DNA from: Limnohabitans sp. Rim8
GTDB lineage: Bacteria; Pseudomonadota; Gammaproteobacteria; Burkholderiales; Burkholderiaceae_C
Direction of reading: 5' to 3'
Length of the DNA: 64,000 nucleotides
Assembly: GCA_945897465.1 (NCBI GenBank)
Contig: CAMDFK010000002.1
Coordinates: 104,969 to 168,968, forward strand
Shown here: positions 53,319 to 64,000 of the stretch, in pieces
Layout of the letters: every line of letters starts with the position of its first letter
Numbering within the stretch: position 1 is the stretch's first letter
Made by a program: the position numbers and the translations under genes
The notes under the pieces: generated by a model
Database searches by the model: none
Told to the model about the DNA's origin: nothing
The model's input: only the letters and a program-made list of their open reading frames with translations

Positions 53319-53350
53319 CTAGGAACTGGGTGTTTTCTTCAGACTTTTCG

Positions 53351-53385
53351 CTGAACACTGAACGCTGAACGCTGAACGCTGAACC
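53351..53385. repeat. Second 7-bp tandem array (5 copies)
   Basis: Five units of CTGAACG at 53351-53385, with one mismatch each in the first and last. It lies between the coaBC stop and the larger heptamer array, and has the same unit length but a different sequence. Confidence 0.9.
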
Positions 53386-53395
53386 CAAACATGGC

Positions 53396-54610
53396 TTATC
53401 GGGTCAAGCGGACTGCGATATCGCCGATCAGCTGCACCGCCAAGGCTTGCTTACTGGCACGCGGCAACTCACGAGCGCCCGATTGGTCCACCAAAAGCAA
53501 GGCGTTGTCATCTTGGCCAAAAGTGGCTGGACCAATATTGCCCACCAACAGTGGCACCCCCTTGCGAAGGCGCTTGGCCGTGGCATGCGCCAGCAGATCG
53601 TGGCTTTCTGCCGCAAAACCCACACAAAACAACTCGCCCGATGCGCCGCGTGGTGACTGCGCGATGGTGGCCAGAATGTCCGGGTTCTCCACAAAGTTCA
53701 GCTGGGGTGTGACGCCTGAGCCGTCTTTTTTGATCTTCTGATCGGCCGAATGGGCCGGCCGCCAATCCGCCACGGCGGCCGTGGCGATGAACACATGGGC
53801 CGCATGGGCATGCAATTGCACCGCTTCGAGCATTTGACAGGCCGAACGCACATCCACCCGCTGCACGCCCCGAGGTGTGGGCAAATGCACAGGCCCAGCT
53901 ACCAACGTGACGCTTGCCCCCGCCATGCGGGCTGCACGCGCAATGGCAAAACCCATCTTGCCACTCGATAAATTGGTGATGCCTCGCACCGGATCAATCG
54001 CCTCATAAGTGGGGCCGGCGGTGACCAGCACCGCCTTGCCAGCCAACACCTTGGGCGTAAAAAATGCCTCGAGGTCTTCCAAAATTTCTTCGGCTTCGAG
54101 CATGCGCCCGTCGCCCGTTTCGCCACAAGCCTGATCGCCCTGACCCACGTCCAGCACATGGATGCCGTCGGCTTTGAGCTGCAGCACATTCCGCTGTGTG
54201 GCCGGGTTGGACCACATTTCACGGTTCATGGCCGGGGCCACGATGAGCGGCACCTTGTCGAGCGGCCGAGCCAGGCACATGAGGCTGAGCAGCTCATCGG
54301 CCCCACCGTGCAGCAGTTTGGCCATGAAGTCCGCGCTGGCCGGAGCCACCACAATGGCATCGGCTTCGCGGCTGAGGTTGATGTGTGCCATGTTGTTGGC
54401 TTCGCGCGGATCCCATTGCGAGGTGTAGACCGGCCGACCCGACAAGGCCTGCAGGGTCACCGCCGTCATGAAGTGCTCGGCCGCCTCGGTCATCACGACC
54501 TGCACCGTCACGCCCGCCTTGACCAAGGCGCGGCAAAGTTCTGCCGACTTGAAGACCGCAATGCCGCCCGACAAGCCCAAAACGATGTGTTTTCCAGCCA
54601 ATGTACTCAT
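53396..54610 (-). CDS. coaBC: Bifunctional phosphopantothenoylcysteine decarboxylase / phosphopantothenate-cysteine ligase
   Basis: A 404-residue coenzyme A biosynthesis enzyme. The N-terminal CoaC flavoprotein has LGLSGGIAVFKSAEL, ASADFMAKLLHGGADELL and the MNREMWSNPATQRN substrate clamp. The C-terminal CoaB has VLVTAGPTYEAIDPVRGITNLSSGKMG and KIKKDGSGVTPQLNFVENPDIL. ATG 54610 is chosen; a longer reading to 54844 would run through the 79-bp inverted repeat. The gene pairs with dut, an arrangement common in proteobacteria. Confidence 0.95.
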   Translation of the reverse strand: MSTLAGKHIVLGLSGGIAVFKSAELCRALVKAGVTVQVVMTEAAEHFMTAVTLQALSGRPVYTSQWDPREANNMAHINLSREADAIVVAPASADFMAKLLHGGADELLSLMCLARPLDKVPLIVAPAMNREMWSNPATQRNVLQLKADGIHVLDVGQGDQACGETGDGRMLEAEEILEDLEAFFTPKVLAGKAVLVTAGPTYEAIDPVRGITNLSSGKMGFAIARAARMAGASVTLVAGPVHLPTPRGVQRVDVRSACQMLEAVQLHAHAAHVFIATAAVADWRPAHSADQKIKKDGSGVTPQLNFVENPDILATIAQSPRGASGELFCVGFAAESHDLLAHATAKRLRKGVPLLVGNIGPATFGQDDNALLLVDQSGARELPRASKQALAVQLIGDIAVRLTR

Positions 54611-54692
54611 GGCTGATGAATGTAGCAGACCGCTGCATTCAGTGCGAAATAGCTTGAGCGCAGGACCGGAGAATATTGACCGCAGCGCAGCG

Positions 54693-54771
54693 CCGGGTTC
54701 AGGGCTGGCCGGATCGGGCGATTTGGCGAGCGAAGCGAGTGATGAGCCCGACCGGCTAGCCCTGAACCCGG
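54693..54771. repeat. 79-bp inverted repeat between coaBC and pyrG
   Basis: Arms CCGGGTTCAGGGCTGGCCGG (54693 onward, 27 bp) and its near-complement (54746-54771) enclose a 26-nt loop that contains GGCGAGCGAAGCGAGTG. The loop core resembles the GCGAGCGAAGCG core of the other palindromic repeat family. It lies in the divergent promoter region of coaBC and pyrG. Confidence 0.85.
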
Positions 54772-54859
54772 TGCGAAAACATCCTTGACAAGTCAACATC
54801 GACACAAAACCCCGAACCCGACTGTCTATAATCACGATTTCCACCTATCGGGAGTTTGA

Positions 54860-56521
<1,662 letters not shown>

Positions 56522-56540
56522 TTCACCCACAGGAGCCTCC

Positions 56541-57395
56541 ATGAAACTCTGCGGATTTGACGTTGGACTGAGCCACCCCTTCTTTTTGATCGCGGGCACA
56601 TGCTCCATAGAAGGCCTGGAGATGTCCCTCGAAGTGGCCGGTCGCCTCAAAGAGGCCTGCACCGCCTTGGGCATCCCCCTCATTTACAAAGGCTCTTTCG
56701 ACAAAGCCAACCGGTCCTCGGGCAGCACCCAGCGCGGCGTCGGCATCGACGCGGGCTTGAAAATTTTGGACGAGGTTCGTCGCCAAATTGGCGTACCTAT
56801 CCTCACCGACGTGCACGACGAGTCGCAGGTCAAGATCGTGGCCAGCGTGGTGGACGTGCTGCAGACCCCCGCCTTTTTGTGCCGCCAAACCGACTTCATC
56901 CGCGCCGTGGCCCAGTCGGGCAAACCGGTGAACATCAAAAAAGGCCAATTTCTGGCACCCTGGGACATGAAAAACGTCATCGACAAAGCCCGCAGCGCCG
57001 CGCGCGAGGTCGGCATGCCCGAAGACAACTTCCTGGCCTGCGAGCGCGGCGTGAGCTTTGGCTACAACAATCTGGTGGCCGACATGACCAGCTTGGCCGA
57101 GATGCGCAAAACCGGCGCTCCGGTGGTGTTTGATGTGACCCACTCAGTGCAAAAACCCGGTGGTCAAGGCACCAGCAGCGGCGGCGCCCGCGAGATGGTG
57201 CCCGTGCTGGCCCGTGCAGGCGTGGCCGCTGGCGTGGCGGGCCTGTTCATGGAAACCCACCCCAAGCCTCAGGAGGCCTGGTCTGACGGCCCCAACGCCG
57301 TGCCTCTGGGCAAGATGAAAGCCCTGCTGGAGACGCTGGTGCAACTCGATTCCGTGACCAAAACGAATCCATTTTTAGAGGAAGATTTCATATGA
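56541..57395 (+). CDS. kdsA: 3-Deoxy-D-manno-octulosonate 8-phosphate synthase
   Basis: A 284-residue enzyme making KDO-8-phosphate from PEP and arabinose-5-phosphate for lipopolysaccharide. Signatures are [57 protein letters not shown] and [15 protein letters not shown] 56541 has AGGAG 5 bp upstream. Its stop overlaps the DUF1330 gene by ATGA. Confidence 0.96.
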   Translation: MKLCGFDVGLSHPFFLIAGTCSIEGLEMSLEVAGRLKEACTALGIPLIYKGSFDKANRSSGSTQRGVGIDAGLKILDEVRRQIGVPILTDVHDESQVKIVASVVDVLQTPAFLCRQTDFIRAVAQSGKPVNIKKGQFLAPWDMKNVIDKARSAAREVGMPEDNFLACERGVSFGYNNLVADMTSLAEMRKTGAPVVFDVTHSVQKPGGQGTSSGGAREMVPVLARAGVAAGVAGLFMETHPKPQEAWSDGPNAVPLGKMKALLETLVQLDSVTKTNPFLEEDFI

Positions 57396-57679
57396 GCGGC
57401 TACATCATCGCCCACGTCCAAGTGACCAACCCCACCCAGTACGAAGAGTACAAAAAATGGTCCTCTGCGGCCATGAAAACCGCAGGTGCCGAAGTGTGTG
57501 TGCGCGGTGGCCAGGTGCAAGTGCTCGAAGGCGACTGGGCCCCTGAGCGCATCGTGGTCCTGAAGTTCCCGTCTTTTGAAGCCGCCAAGGCTTTTTACGA
57601 ACTGCCCGAATACCTCCAAGCCCGCGAAGCCCGAGAAGGCGCCGCCATCATGCGCATGGTGGCCGTCGAAGGCGTCTGA
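57392..57679 (+). CDS. DUF1330 protein
   Basis: A 95-residue dimeric alpha/beta-barrel (ferredoxin-like) protein: [52 protein letters not shown]. Function is unknown. It is translationally coupled to kdsA and precedes eno by 50 bp, an order shared with other Burkholderiales. Confidence 0.88.
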   Translation: MSGYIIAHVQVTNPTQYEEYKKWSSAAMKTAGAEVCVRGGQVQVLEGDWAPERIVVLKFPSFEAAKAFYELPEYLQAREAREGAAIMRMVAVEGV

Positions 57680-57717
57680 GCTGTTGGCTTCGACACCCTG
57701 TTTTGTTTTTAAATTGA

Positions 57718-59016
<1,299 letters not shown>

Positions 59017-59026
59017 GCCTTGAGAC

Positions 59027-59302
59027 GTGGGCAACCGCCTGGTCCCCATCGTGCTGTTCGCCTTGTTGGCGATGGTGCAAGCCCAACTGTGGTTCGGGCC
59101 AGGCAGCTTGCCAAATGTGAACGAATTGCGCCAAGAACTGGCACAACAACAGCAAGCCAATGAAGAAGCACGCCGCCGCTTGGAACAATTGAGCGCTGAA
59201 CTCAGCGATCTCAAAGAAGGCCTGAACATGGTGGAAGAGCGGGCTCGCCACGAATTGGGTATGGTCAAAAGCAACGAAATCCTTGTACAGATCGCCAAAT
59301 GA
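59027..59302 (+). CDS. ftsB: Cell division protein FtsB
   Basis: A 91-residue bitopic protein of the FtsQLB complex. An N-terminal transmembrane segment (LVPIVLFALLAMVQAQLWF) is followed by a long coiled coil (LRQELAQQQQANEEARRRLEQLSAELSDLKEG) and the conserved ERARHELGMVKSNEILVQI end. The start is GTG at 59027. The eno-ftsB order is conserved in many proteobacteria. Confidence 0.93.
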   Translation: MGNRLVPIVLFALLAMVQAQLWFGPGSLPNVNELRQELAQQQQANEEARRRLEQLSAELSDLKEGLNMVEERARHELGMVKSNEILVQIAK

Positions 59303-59336
59303 GCTGCCAAGCTTTCGGGTGGGTTGCATCAGAGCC

Positions 59337-60023
59337 ATGAGACCCCTCCACGTTGCTGTTGTGGGCGCAGAAAGCTCCGGTAAAAGCTGGCTCACAAAGT
59401 CCCTTGCGAGCGCTTTGCTCAACCGCGGCCAAGAGGCACACATTGTGGACGATGTGCTGGGACAGTGGTGTCAACGTGAAGGCCGAACACCTCTGCGCCA
59501 CGAGCAAATGGCCATCGCGCAGCAGCAAGCCGATACAACTCAGTGGCTCAGACGATCGGCACCCGAAGCATGGCTGTTATCGGACTCCACCCCATTGGTG
59601 ACCGCCGTCTACAGCCAACTTCTGTTTGATGACGAAAGCCTCTACCCCATGGCTTTGGCCCATCATGGTCTCTACCACGTCACCTTGGTCACAGGCTTGG
59701 ACCTGCCCGGAGTGGCCAACGGCCTGGAAAGCGTGAGCCCGCAGGTGTCGACACATTTTGACACCCTGGTGCGTCAAGCGCTGGAGCACTCGGGCATCGC
59801 CTATCGGGTGGTTTACGGCCAAGGTCAAAAGCGCTTGAACAACGCCTTGCTCGCCTTGGGTTTGGAGAGTGAGGATGATGCCGCGCAGCAAGTCCGTGAC
59901 CAAGGACAGTTTGCGATCAACCAAGGCCGCAGCCTTTGGCAATGCAACGACTGCAGCGACCCGACCTGTGAACACACACTGTTCTCTCGGCTTTTGAAGC
60001 GTCGCGCCACGTTTAAATCCTAG
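59337..60023 (+). CDS. NadR-kinase-like P-loop ATPase
   Basis: A 228-residue protein. The P-loop GAESSGKSWLTKSLA is at residues 9-23 and resembles the ribosylnicotinamide kinase domain of NadR and related AAA proteins. An unusual C-terminal WQCNDCSDPTCEHTLFSRLL contains three cysteines and a histidine that could bind zinc. There is no NMN adenylyltransferase or DNA-binding domain, so a full NadR is excluded. ATG 59337 is used. Substrate is unknown; pyridine nucleoside or another small molecule is possible. Confidence 0.75.
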   Translation: MRPLHVAVVGAESSGKSWLTKSLASALLNRGQEAHIVDDVLGQWCQREGRTPLRHEQMAIAQQQADTTQWLRRSAPEAWLLSDSTPLVTAVYSQLLFDDESLYPMALAHHGLYHVTLVTGLDLPGVANGLESVSPQVSTHFDTLVRQALEHSGIAYRVVYGQGQKRLNNALLALGLESEDDAAQQVRDQGQFAINQGRSLWQCNDCSDPTCEHTLFSRLLKRRATFKS

Positions 60024-60089
60024 ACAAAAGGCCAAGTCCTCAAGATTTGAACCCGCGATGTGAGGATTTCCATGAGGCCCGCCAAACGC

Positions 60090-60884
60090 TTACCTGGGCA
60101 AAGAAGTGTGGCTAACATTAGGACGGCTGACATCATAGCCAAACCACTTTTTCGAAATCGGTTTGAATGTGCCATCCCTTAGCAACACCAGAACGGCCTC
60201 GGATAAACGCTGAGCCAAAGCCTTGTTGCCTTTTTGAACCGCCCAACCTGCTGACAAAGGTGGCGCAAATGGAGCCGTCACCTTGATGGGTAAGGCATCG
60301 CGCTCAATGTAATAGTCAGCAATCAAGCTCTCCTCTAAAACAGCATCAAGCTTTTTATCTGACAAATCTTTGAACGCCAGGTCAATCGAGGGAAATGCCA
60401 GTACTGATTGTCCCAAAGCACTGCGCGCCTGATCTTCCACTCCTGTGTTGGCCAATACCCCCAGTTTTTTGCCATACAAATCATCGAGACTTAAAAAATC
60501 TCGCTGGTCTTCTTCATGTTGGACGCAAACCAACTGGTTAGACGCATACGAGCGAACAAAATCAAACTGTCGTCGGTTTTCAGGGGTGGCAAGCAATTGG
60601 TTGGCAATGACCGCAATTTCACCCGTCACAAGCTTTTTGCTCAAACTTGCCAAACCCTGATTGTGAATTTCAAGCTCCACCTGCAAGATAGTTGCCATCC
60701 GTCGCATCACATCCACATCAAAGCCTTGCAAATGACCTTCCAAAAAACTGAAAGGTTTGTAGTTCGTTAAGACTCCTACCCGCAAAACTCCGTCTTTCAA
60801 CTCTGGCAATTGCGCTTTAACTGAAAGAGCAGTGACGGCTGCACAAACAGCCAGTGGCATCTGCAAAAAGTTTCGGCGAGTCAT
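60090..60884 (-). CDS. Periplasmic solute-binding protein, family 3 (Tat-type signal)
   Basis: A 264-residue protein of the SBP_bac_3 (amino-acid-binding) fold: LRVGVLTNYKPFSFLEGHLQGFDVDVMRRMA at the start, AVIANQLLATPENRRQFDFVRSY, and AGWAVQKGNKALAQRLSEAVLVLLRDG. The N-terminus TRRNFLQ matches a twin-arginine motif (S/T-R-R-x-F-L-K), so Tat export is likely. There is no permease or ATPase nearby, suggesting a sensor or scavenging role. It has a strong GAAGGGGGGGG ribosome-binding region. It is the last gene of the adhesin operon, 25 bp after the HExxH lipoprotein. Confidence 0.82.
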   Translation of the reverse strand: MTRRNFLQMPLAVCAAVTALSVKAQLPELKDGVLRVGVLTNYKPFSFLEGHLQGFDVDVMRRMATILQVELEIHNQGLASLSKKLVTGEIAVIANQLLATPENRRQFDFVRSYASNQLVCVQHEEDQRDFLSLDDLYGKKLGVLANTGVEDQARSALGQSVLAFPSIDLAFKDLSDKKLDAVLEESLIADYYIERDALPIKVTAPFAPPLSAGWAVQKGNKALAQRLSEAVLVLLRDGTFKPISKKWFGYDVSRPNVSHTSLPR

Positions 60885-60909
60885 ACCCCCCCCTTCAATG
60901 TTGGGCAGA

Positions 60910-61296
60910 TCAATCATGAAAAGCCCCCTCAAAACAATGTCGCAATTCGTGACCCAAATAGTTATACCCGGTCACAACTGGCGTCACAATGGTGCATTCT
61001 TTTCTACGCACGTTCCAGAAAGCGCAGGCCATGGGCTTGGATGTAGGCGTGACTCTGATACCTGTGATGCGGGCACAATATTCGTGTCCGTCAACACGGA
61101 CCAGGTATTTAATCTTGGGCTGAGCGATGACGCGCTGAGATTCGGGCAATGGGACAAAACGAACCATATCGACCTGAGGAGGACGCATTGTTGTCGTTTC
61201 ACAAGCGGACAACATGAATACGCCTGCCAACAACAAGCCCCAACCGAAAAATCGCACAAGGGGTTTAAGTGCGCATTCAAGGTCCTTGAGAACCAT
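60910..61296 (-). CDS. Small lipoprotein with HExxH motif and four conserved cysteines
   Basis: A 128-residue lipoprotein. The signal (VRFFGWGLLLAGVFMLSAC) has its lipobox Cys at 32. The C-terminus reads CTIVTPVVTGYNYLGHELRHCFEGAFHD: H116-E117-x-x-H120 is a zinc-metallopeptidase motif. H127 is a possible third ligand (HExxH-x3-G-xx-H, one residue longer than the metzincin pattern). Its four mature-part cysteines match those of the upstream neighbour, its paralogue, without the HExxH. It is coupled to that gene by TGATG. Family name is not recognised; peptidase activity is inferred from the motif alone. Confidence 0.65.
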   Translation of the reverse strand: MVLKDLECALKPLVRFFGWGLLLAGVFMLSACETTTMRPPQVDMVRFVPLPESQRVIAQPKIKYLVRVDGHEYCARITGIRVTPTSKPMACAFWNVRRKECTIVTPVVTGYNYLGHELRHCFEGAFHD

Positions 61297-61646
61297 CACC
61301 GCGCCTGGAGACAATGAACAAACAAATGACCCAACTGTGAATGGGTGGTTTGGCCTGTGGTCACAATCGTGCAGCGAGACCCCAACAGTTGCCAATAAAC
61401 ACATCCCTCCGGACGGCTGACAAAACCATCCTTGGGACTTGCCAGCTGACAAAAACCACTGGCCTGAGGGTGCACCAACCAACTGACCACCGGCTCCTTG
61501 ATGCGGCGCTGAGACAACTCAGGGGGATTGAACATGGAAAAGTCCAGCAACCGGTCGGCCAAAACGGGCTGTGAAGCCAAGGCGATGGCACCGAACCCAA
61601 TCAAGAAACAGTTGATTTTTTCCAAAGTGCACCCTGCTTCAGCCAT
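61296..61646 (-). CDS. Exported four-cysteine protein, paralogue of the HExxH lipoprotein
   Basis: A 116-residue protein with a signal peptide (FLIGFGAIALASQPVLADR, cleavage near ALA-type sites) and a C-terminal half aligned with the next gene: EPVVSWLVHPQASGFC, EGCVYW, SRCTIVTTG and LGHLFVHCLQAR. All four cysteines and the LGHxxxHC frame are kept, but the Glu of HExxH is replaced by Leu, so it should be non-catalytic. ATG 61646 shares its A with the adhesin stop codon (TGATG); a TTG one codon earlier is less likely. Function is unknown; a partner or inhibitor role is possible. Confidence 0.6.
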   Translation of the reverse strand: MAEAGCTLEKINCFLIGFGAIALASQPVLADRLLDFSMFNPPELSQRRIKEPVVSWLVHPQASGFCQLASPKDGFVSRPEGCVYWQLLGSRCTIVTTGQTTHSQLGHLFVHCLQAR

Positions 61647-64000
61647 CAAAAGACATTGACTTTGATGTCTTGATCAACAAACAAAGCCACGCCTATGGCT
61701 GTGTTGGTGAATACATTGTAACGATCAGTGCCAATATCCAAAGGTAGATTGGTACTGGTCTGCCCACCCTCCCAAATCAGATGCACGCCATCTACAAAAC
61801 CATCCAGGTTCAGCTGATCACCTTCTTGACCATCAATGCGCATTTGGATTTGCCGTTTGTGGCGTGCATTGTCCACGTCAGCGATGCTGAAGCTGTTCGT
61901 GACACCCAAGGCCAGAACATCGCCCATGCTGATATTCAAAGTCGCATCGGATGTGTCGGACAAAACCACGTGATTGGCTGCCGCTTGGTCAACTACTGTG
62001 TCGATGCCATCGTAGAGTGATGCCATGTCAAAGTTGCTGGAGACATCAATTTTTCCAATGGAGCCAACAGGCTCTAGGCCAGAAAAATCTTTTGAAGCCA
62101 AATAAGTGGGATCTGTTGGCAGTGGCGTCACTGCAGGGGCTGCAGTCCCAAAAATCCAAGTTTGATCCTTGTTGGTGATCTGCGTCCCGTTTCCTGCCTG
62201 ATCCCAAAAATCAATGACGAATTGACCGCTGCTGAATGTCCTCCCATCGGCATCCAATTCCAGGGTTCCGCCACTGTAATTTTTCAATTCTCCACCTGCT
62301 CCAAATCGGTAGGTCCCGCTCTCGCTCATTGAAAAAGAAAAATTTTCATAACGCACCGTATGGACAGGATTTCCTGTGTTCGTCGCACCGACGGGGGTCC
62401 AACCCGCTGCTGTGACGTCCACAAAAAAAGTCTGGTCCGAGGCACTGATCTTGTTGCCCACATGGTCCATCAAAATGGACTTGGCCACATACTTCCCCTC
62501 TGCCAATGAGACGAGGTTTTCATACTTCCAGCCAGTCACATTTGGGGTCTCGGGTTCCACATAAGCGCTCGATTGAATCATTCCCTTTGCATCGATGATC
62601 TGAACCAACACCTTTCCACCATTGTTGGTGAAACCATTGTTCAAAGTTCCAGTGAATGTCAACTTGTCATCTTCGTTGCCATTGACTTTGTCCTTGTTGC
62701 CGCCGTCTGAAGTGACGAAATCATTGTTGAACTTTGCTTCGCCCGCTGTATCTGTAGATATGCTGATGCCAGTAGTTTTCAAACTGTTATTGCGATCGCC
62801 CTCATCCGTTGATCCCTTTGTATCGATAACAACATCCTGGCTTACTGGAGAGATGACTGTTGTGGTTCCTGCCATGACTGCTGGATTGCCAGCAGCATCC
62901 ACAACCTGTGCTGTCAGTTGAAAGGTAGCATCGGCCAATGGTGCCTTGGGTGTCCAAGTCCATCCGGTTCCGGTGGAGTCCACCGTGGCGGAAGCCGTCT
63001 CGACGACTTCGTTGCCTTTCATCAGCTGAAGCACAATGCGTTCGCCCATCGGCAAGGCTGTGTTCAGCTTACCCGCAAACACGGGCGTGTTGTCATTCGT
63101 TTTGAAGTCTGTCCGACTTGGATCTGTGGCTCCACCCACCCCTGATTCAACCGACATGGAAACAATGCTCAAGCCTTTGTCCCCCTCCGGCCCCGTCGTA
63201 TCAATGGTCAAGACTTTTACAGCCTGGGCGCCAACATGGGTGAAGGCATTGCCGGCTTTGTCTACCAAGGTAGCGGTCAGGTTGTAGGTGCCCTGTGCAA
63301 ACGGCGTGTTTTGTGCATCCCATTCCCAGCCCCAAACATTGTCTTTGAGTACTGGCGTCACGTATTGAACGATGGTCGACGCCCCGTCTGCAACTGGATC
63401 CAAAGTCAGCATGACCTCATCACCCGAAACAGTAGAAAACTTGTTGAGCGTGCCTTTAAAAACAAGTGAGGTATCTGAAGTCTGCCAATCGTTGTTGAGA
63501 GTTCCCGTGTCATCGCTGACGCTGGTGATTGAAAGTATCACGCCATTGTTTTCACCTTCATTGGGCTCAGTGTCGATATCCAATGCTTGTGTCGTGGTGG
63601 CTGTGGCTTGTGTGTAAGCCACGCCAGCTGAGCTGACGATAGTGGCTTTCAGGGTGTATTTGCCATCCTCTGACAACACCTTTGAAAAGTTGGTCGTGTT
63701 GTCTGTGTCTTTAGGCGCCCACTTCCATGTCCAAACGCCACTGACCAGCTCCGGGTTAACGGTTCCCATCAAAACGGGATCAAGTGACTTACCATCTTTG
63801 TCTAACATCTGAAGTTGGACCTTGTCACCCGGCGCGCCTGTAAAGTTACTCAAGGTTCCGCTGAATTGAGCCACTGGCCCTTTCGTCACAAAATCGCTGT
63901 CGCTGACACCTGAATCCAAGCTTGCTTTTGTAATTTTGATGCCCGCAGCATTGTTGTTGCTGGCGATTTCACCACCACCCCCACCACCCCCACCACCACC
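61646..64000 (-). CDS. Large Ig-like repeat surface adhesin, C-terminal part (cut by window edge)
   Basis: The visible 784 residues are the C-terminal part of a longer protein that continues past 64000 at its N-terminus. They open with at least ten glycines, then four acidic, cysteine-free Ig-like modules of about 110-140 residues (each with a SDxDFVTxGP-like start, WTWxW-type strand and DxTGPxE-type linker). The end is an anchor/secretion region (HVVLSDTSDATLNISMGDVLALGVTNSFSIAD to VALFVDQDIKVNVF) typical of type I-secreted adhesins. Base composition is A/T-richer than in the neighbours. Probably exported by the TolC-ABC-HlyD system at 12013-16665, though this is unproven. Confidence 0.85.
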   Translation of the reverse strand, partial: GGGGGGGGGGEIASNNNAAGIKITKASLDSGVSDSDFVTKGPVAQFSGTLSNFTGAPGDKVQLQMLDKDGKSLDPVLMGTVNPELVSGVWTWKWAPKDTDNTTNFSKVLSEDGKYTLKATIVSSAGVAYTQATATTTQALDIDTEPNEGENNGVILSITSVSDDTGTLNNDWQTSDTSLVFKGTLNKFSTVSGDEVMLTLDPVADGASTIVQYVTPVLKDNVWGWEWDAQNTPFAQGTYNLTATLVDKAGNAFTHVGAQAVKVLTIDTTGPEGDKGLSIVSMSVESGVGGATDPSRTDFKTNDNTPVFAGKLNTALPMGERIVLQLMKGNEVVETASATVDSTGTGWTWTPKAPLADATFQLTAQVVDAAGNPAVMAGTTTVISPVSQDVVIDTKGSTDEGDRNNSLKTTGISISTDTAGEAKFNNDFVTSDGGNKDKVNGNEDDKLTFTGTLNNGFTNNGGKVLVQIIDAKGMIQSSAYVEPETPNVTGWKYENLVSLAEGKYVAKSILMDHVGNKISASDQTFFVDVTAAGWTPVGATNTGNPVHTVRYENFSFSMSESGTYRFGAGGELKNYSGGTLELDADGRTFSSGQFVIDFWDQAGNGTQITNKDQTWIFGTAAPAVTPLPTDPTYLASKDFSGLEPVGSIGKIDVSSNFDMASLYDGIDTVVDQAAANHVVLSDTSDATLNISMGDVLALGVTNSFSIADVDNARHKRQIQMRIDGQEGDQLNLDGFVDGVHLIWEGGQTSTNLPLDIGTDRYNVFTNTAIGVALFVDQDIKVNVF

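Noticed and set aside
53166-53388. Protein-coding genes within the heptamer array on both strands
   Set aside because: The array is stop-free in every frame, so open frames are a trivial consequence of the repeat; they encode only QRPTPNA- or WALGVGR-type repeats.
54785-54832. TTGACA and TATAAT as a matched pyrG promoter
   Set aside because: The two hexamers are 36 bp apart, too far for one sigma-70 promoter; only the TATAAT is kept as a possible -10.
60090-64000. LapG/LapD-type cyclic-di-GMP control genes next to the adhesin
   Set aside because: No cysteine protease of the LapG type and no GGDEF/EAL/HAMP protein is encoded within the visible part; the transglutaminase-like proteins at 32000 and 38285 belong to another system.

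Overview
The window looks like a chromosome segment from a betaproteobacterium of the Comamonadaceae type (order Burkholderiales; Limnohabitans-, Rhodoferax- or Polaromonas-like). This is inferred from the protein sequences and from gene order, for example pyrG-kdsA-DUF1330-eno-ftsB, dapA-bamC and thyA-folA-xthA; no 16S rRNA gene is present. Coding density is very high, with many ATGA or TGATG start/stop overlaps. There is no tRNA, rRNA, CRISPR array or insertion-sequence transposase.

Layout. 1-1988 is the 5' part of purL (minus strand), carrying an in-frame palindromic repeat. 2129-5079 is a minus-strand operon: a GntR regulator, a PhyH-family dioxygenase and a SAF-domain oxidoreductase. 5213-8687 is map-glnD. 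8665-11951 is aroC, an MFS exporter and a hydrolase. 12013-16665 is a complete type I secretion system (TolC, ABC, HlyD). 16841-24417 holds a CBS protein, metY, a hydrolase, a P450, an Mpo1-like protein, YihY, a DUF2069 protein and an FAD-linked dehydrogenase. 24438-26577 is thyA-folA-xthA. 26579-39193 is a double set of alpha-E, circularly permuted ATP-grasp and transglutaminase genes flanking comEC. 39306-40801 holds small conserved genes. 40838-41682 is a toxin-antitoxin module between two 90-bp direct repeats. 41719-46297 is parC and parE, separated by a palindromic repeat. 46420-50485 holds an MFS transporter, a microprotein, a methyltransferase, dapA and bamC. 50566-54610 holds a small lipoprotein, a RoxA-like hydroxylase, a SlyD-like isomerase, dut and coaBC, with a 7-bp tandem array abutting the dut start codon. 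54875-60023 is pyrG-kdsA-DUF1330-eno-ftsB and a NadR-like P-loop protein. 60090-64000 is an accessory operon: the C-terminal part of a large Ig-repeat adhesin, two paralogous four-cysteine proteins (one a lipoprotein with HExxH) and a periplasmic binding protein.

Most interesting points: (i) the two small Cys/HExxH proteins translationally coupled to a giant adhesin gene; (ii) a dispersed 28-bp palindromic unit that has entered two protein-coding genes in frame, in one case next to a 24-bp tandem array; (iii) a perfect 16-copy heptamer array that replaces the ribosome-binding site of dut; (iv) a toxin-antitoxin cassette between long direct repeats; (v) the duplicated ATP-grasp/alpha-E/transglutaminase system. 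Family assignments rest on motif recognition by eye; no database search was run.
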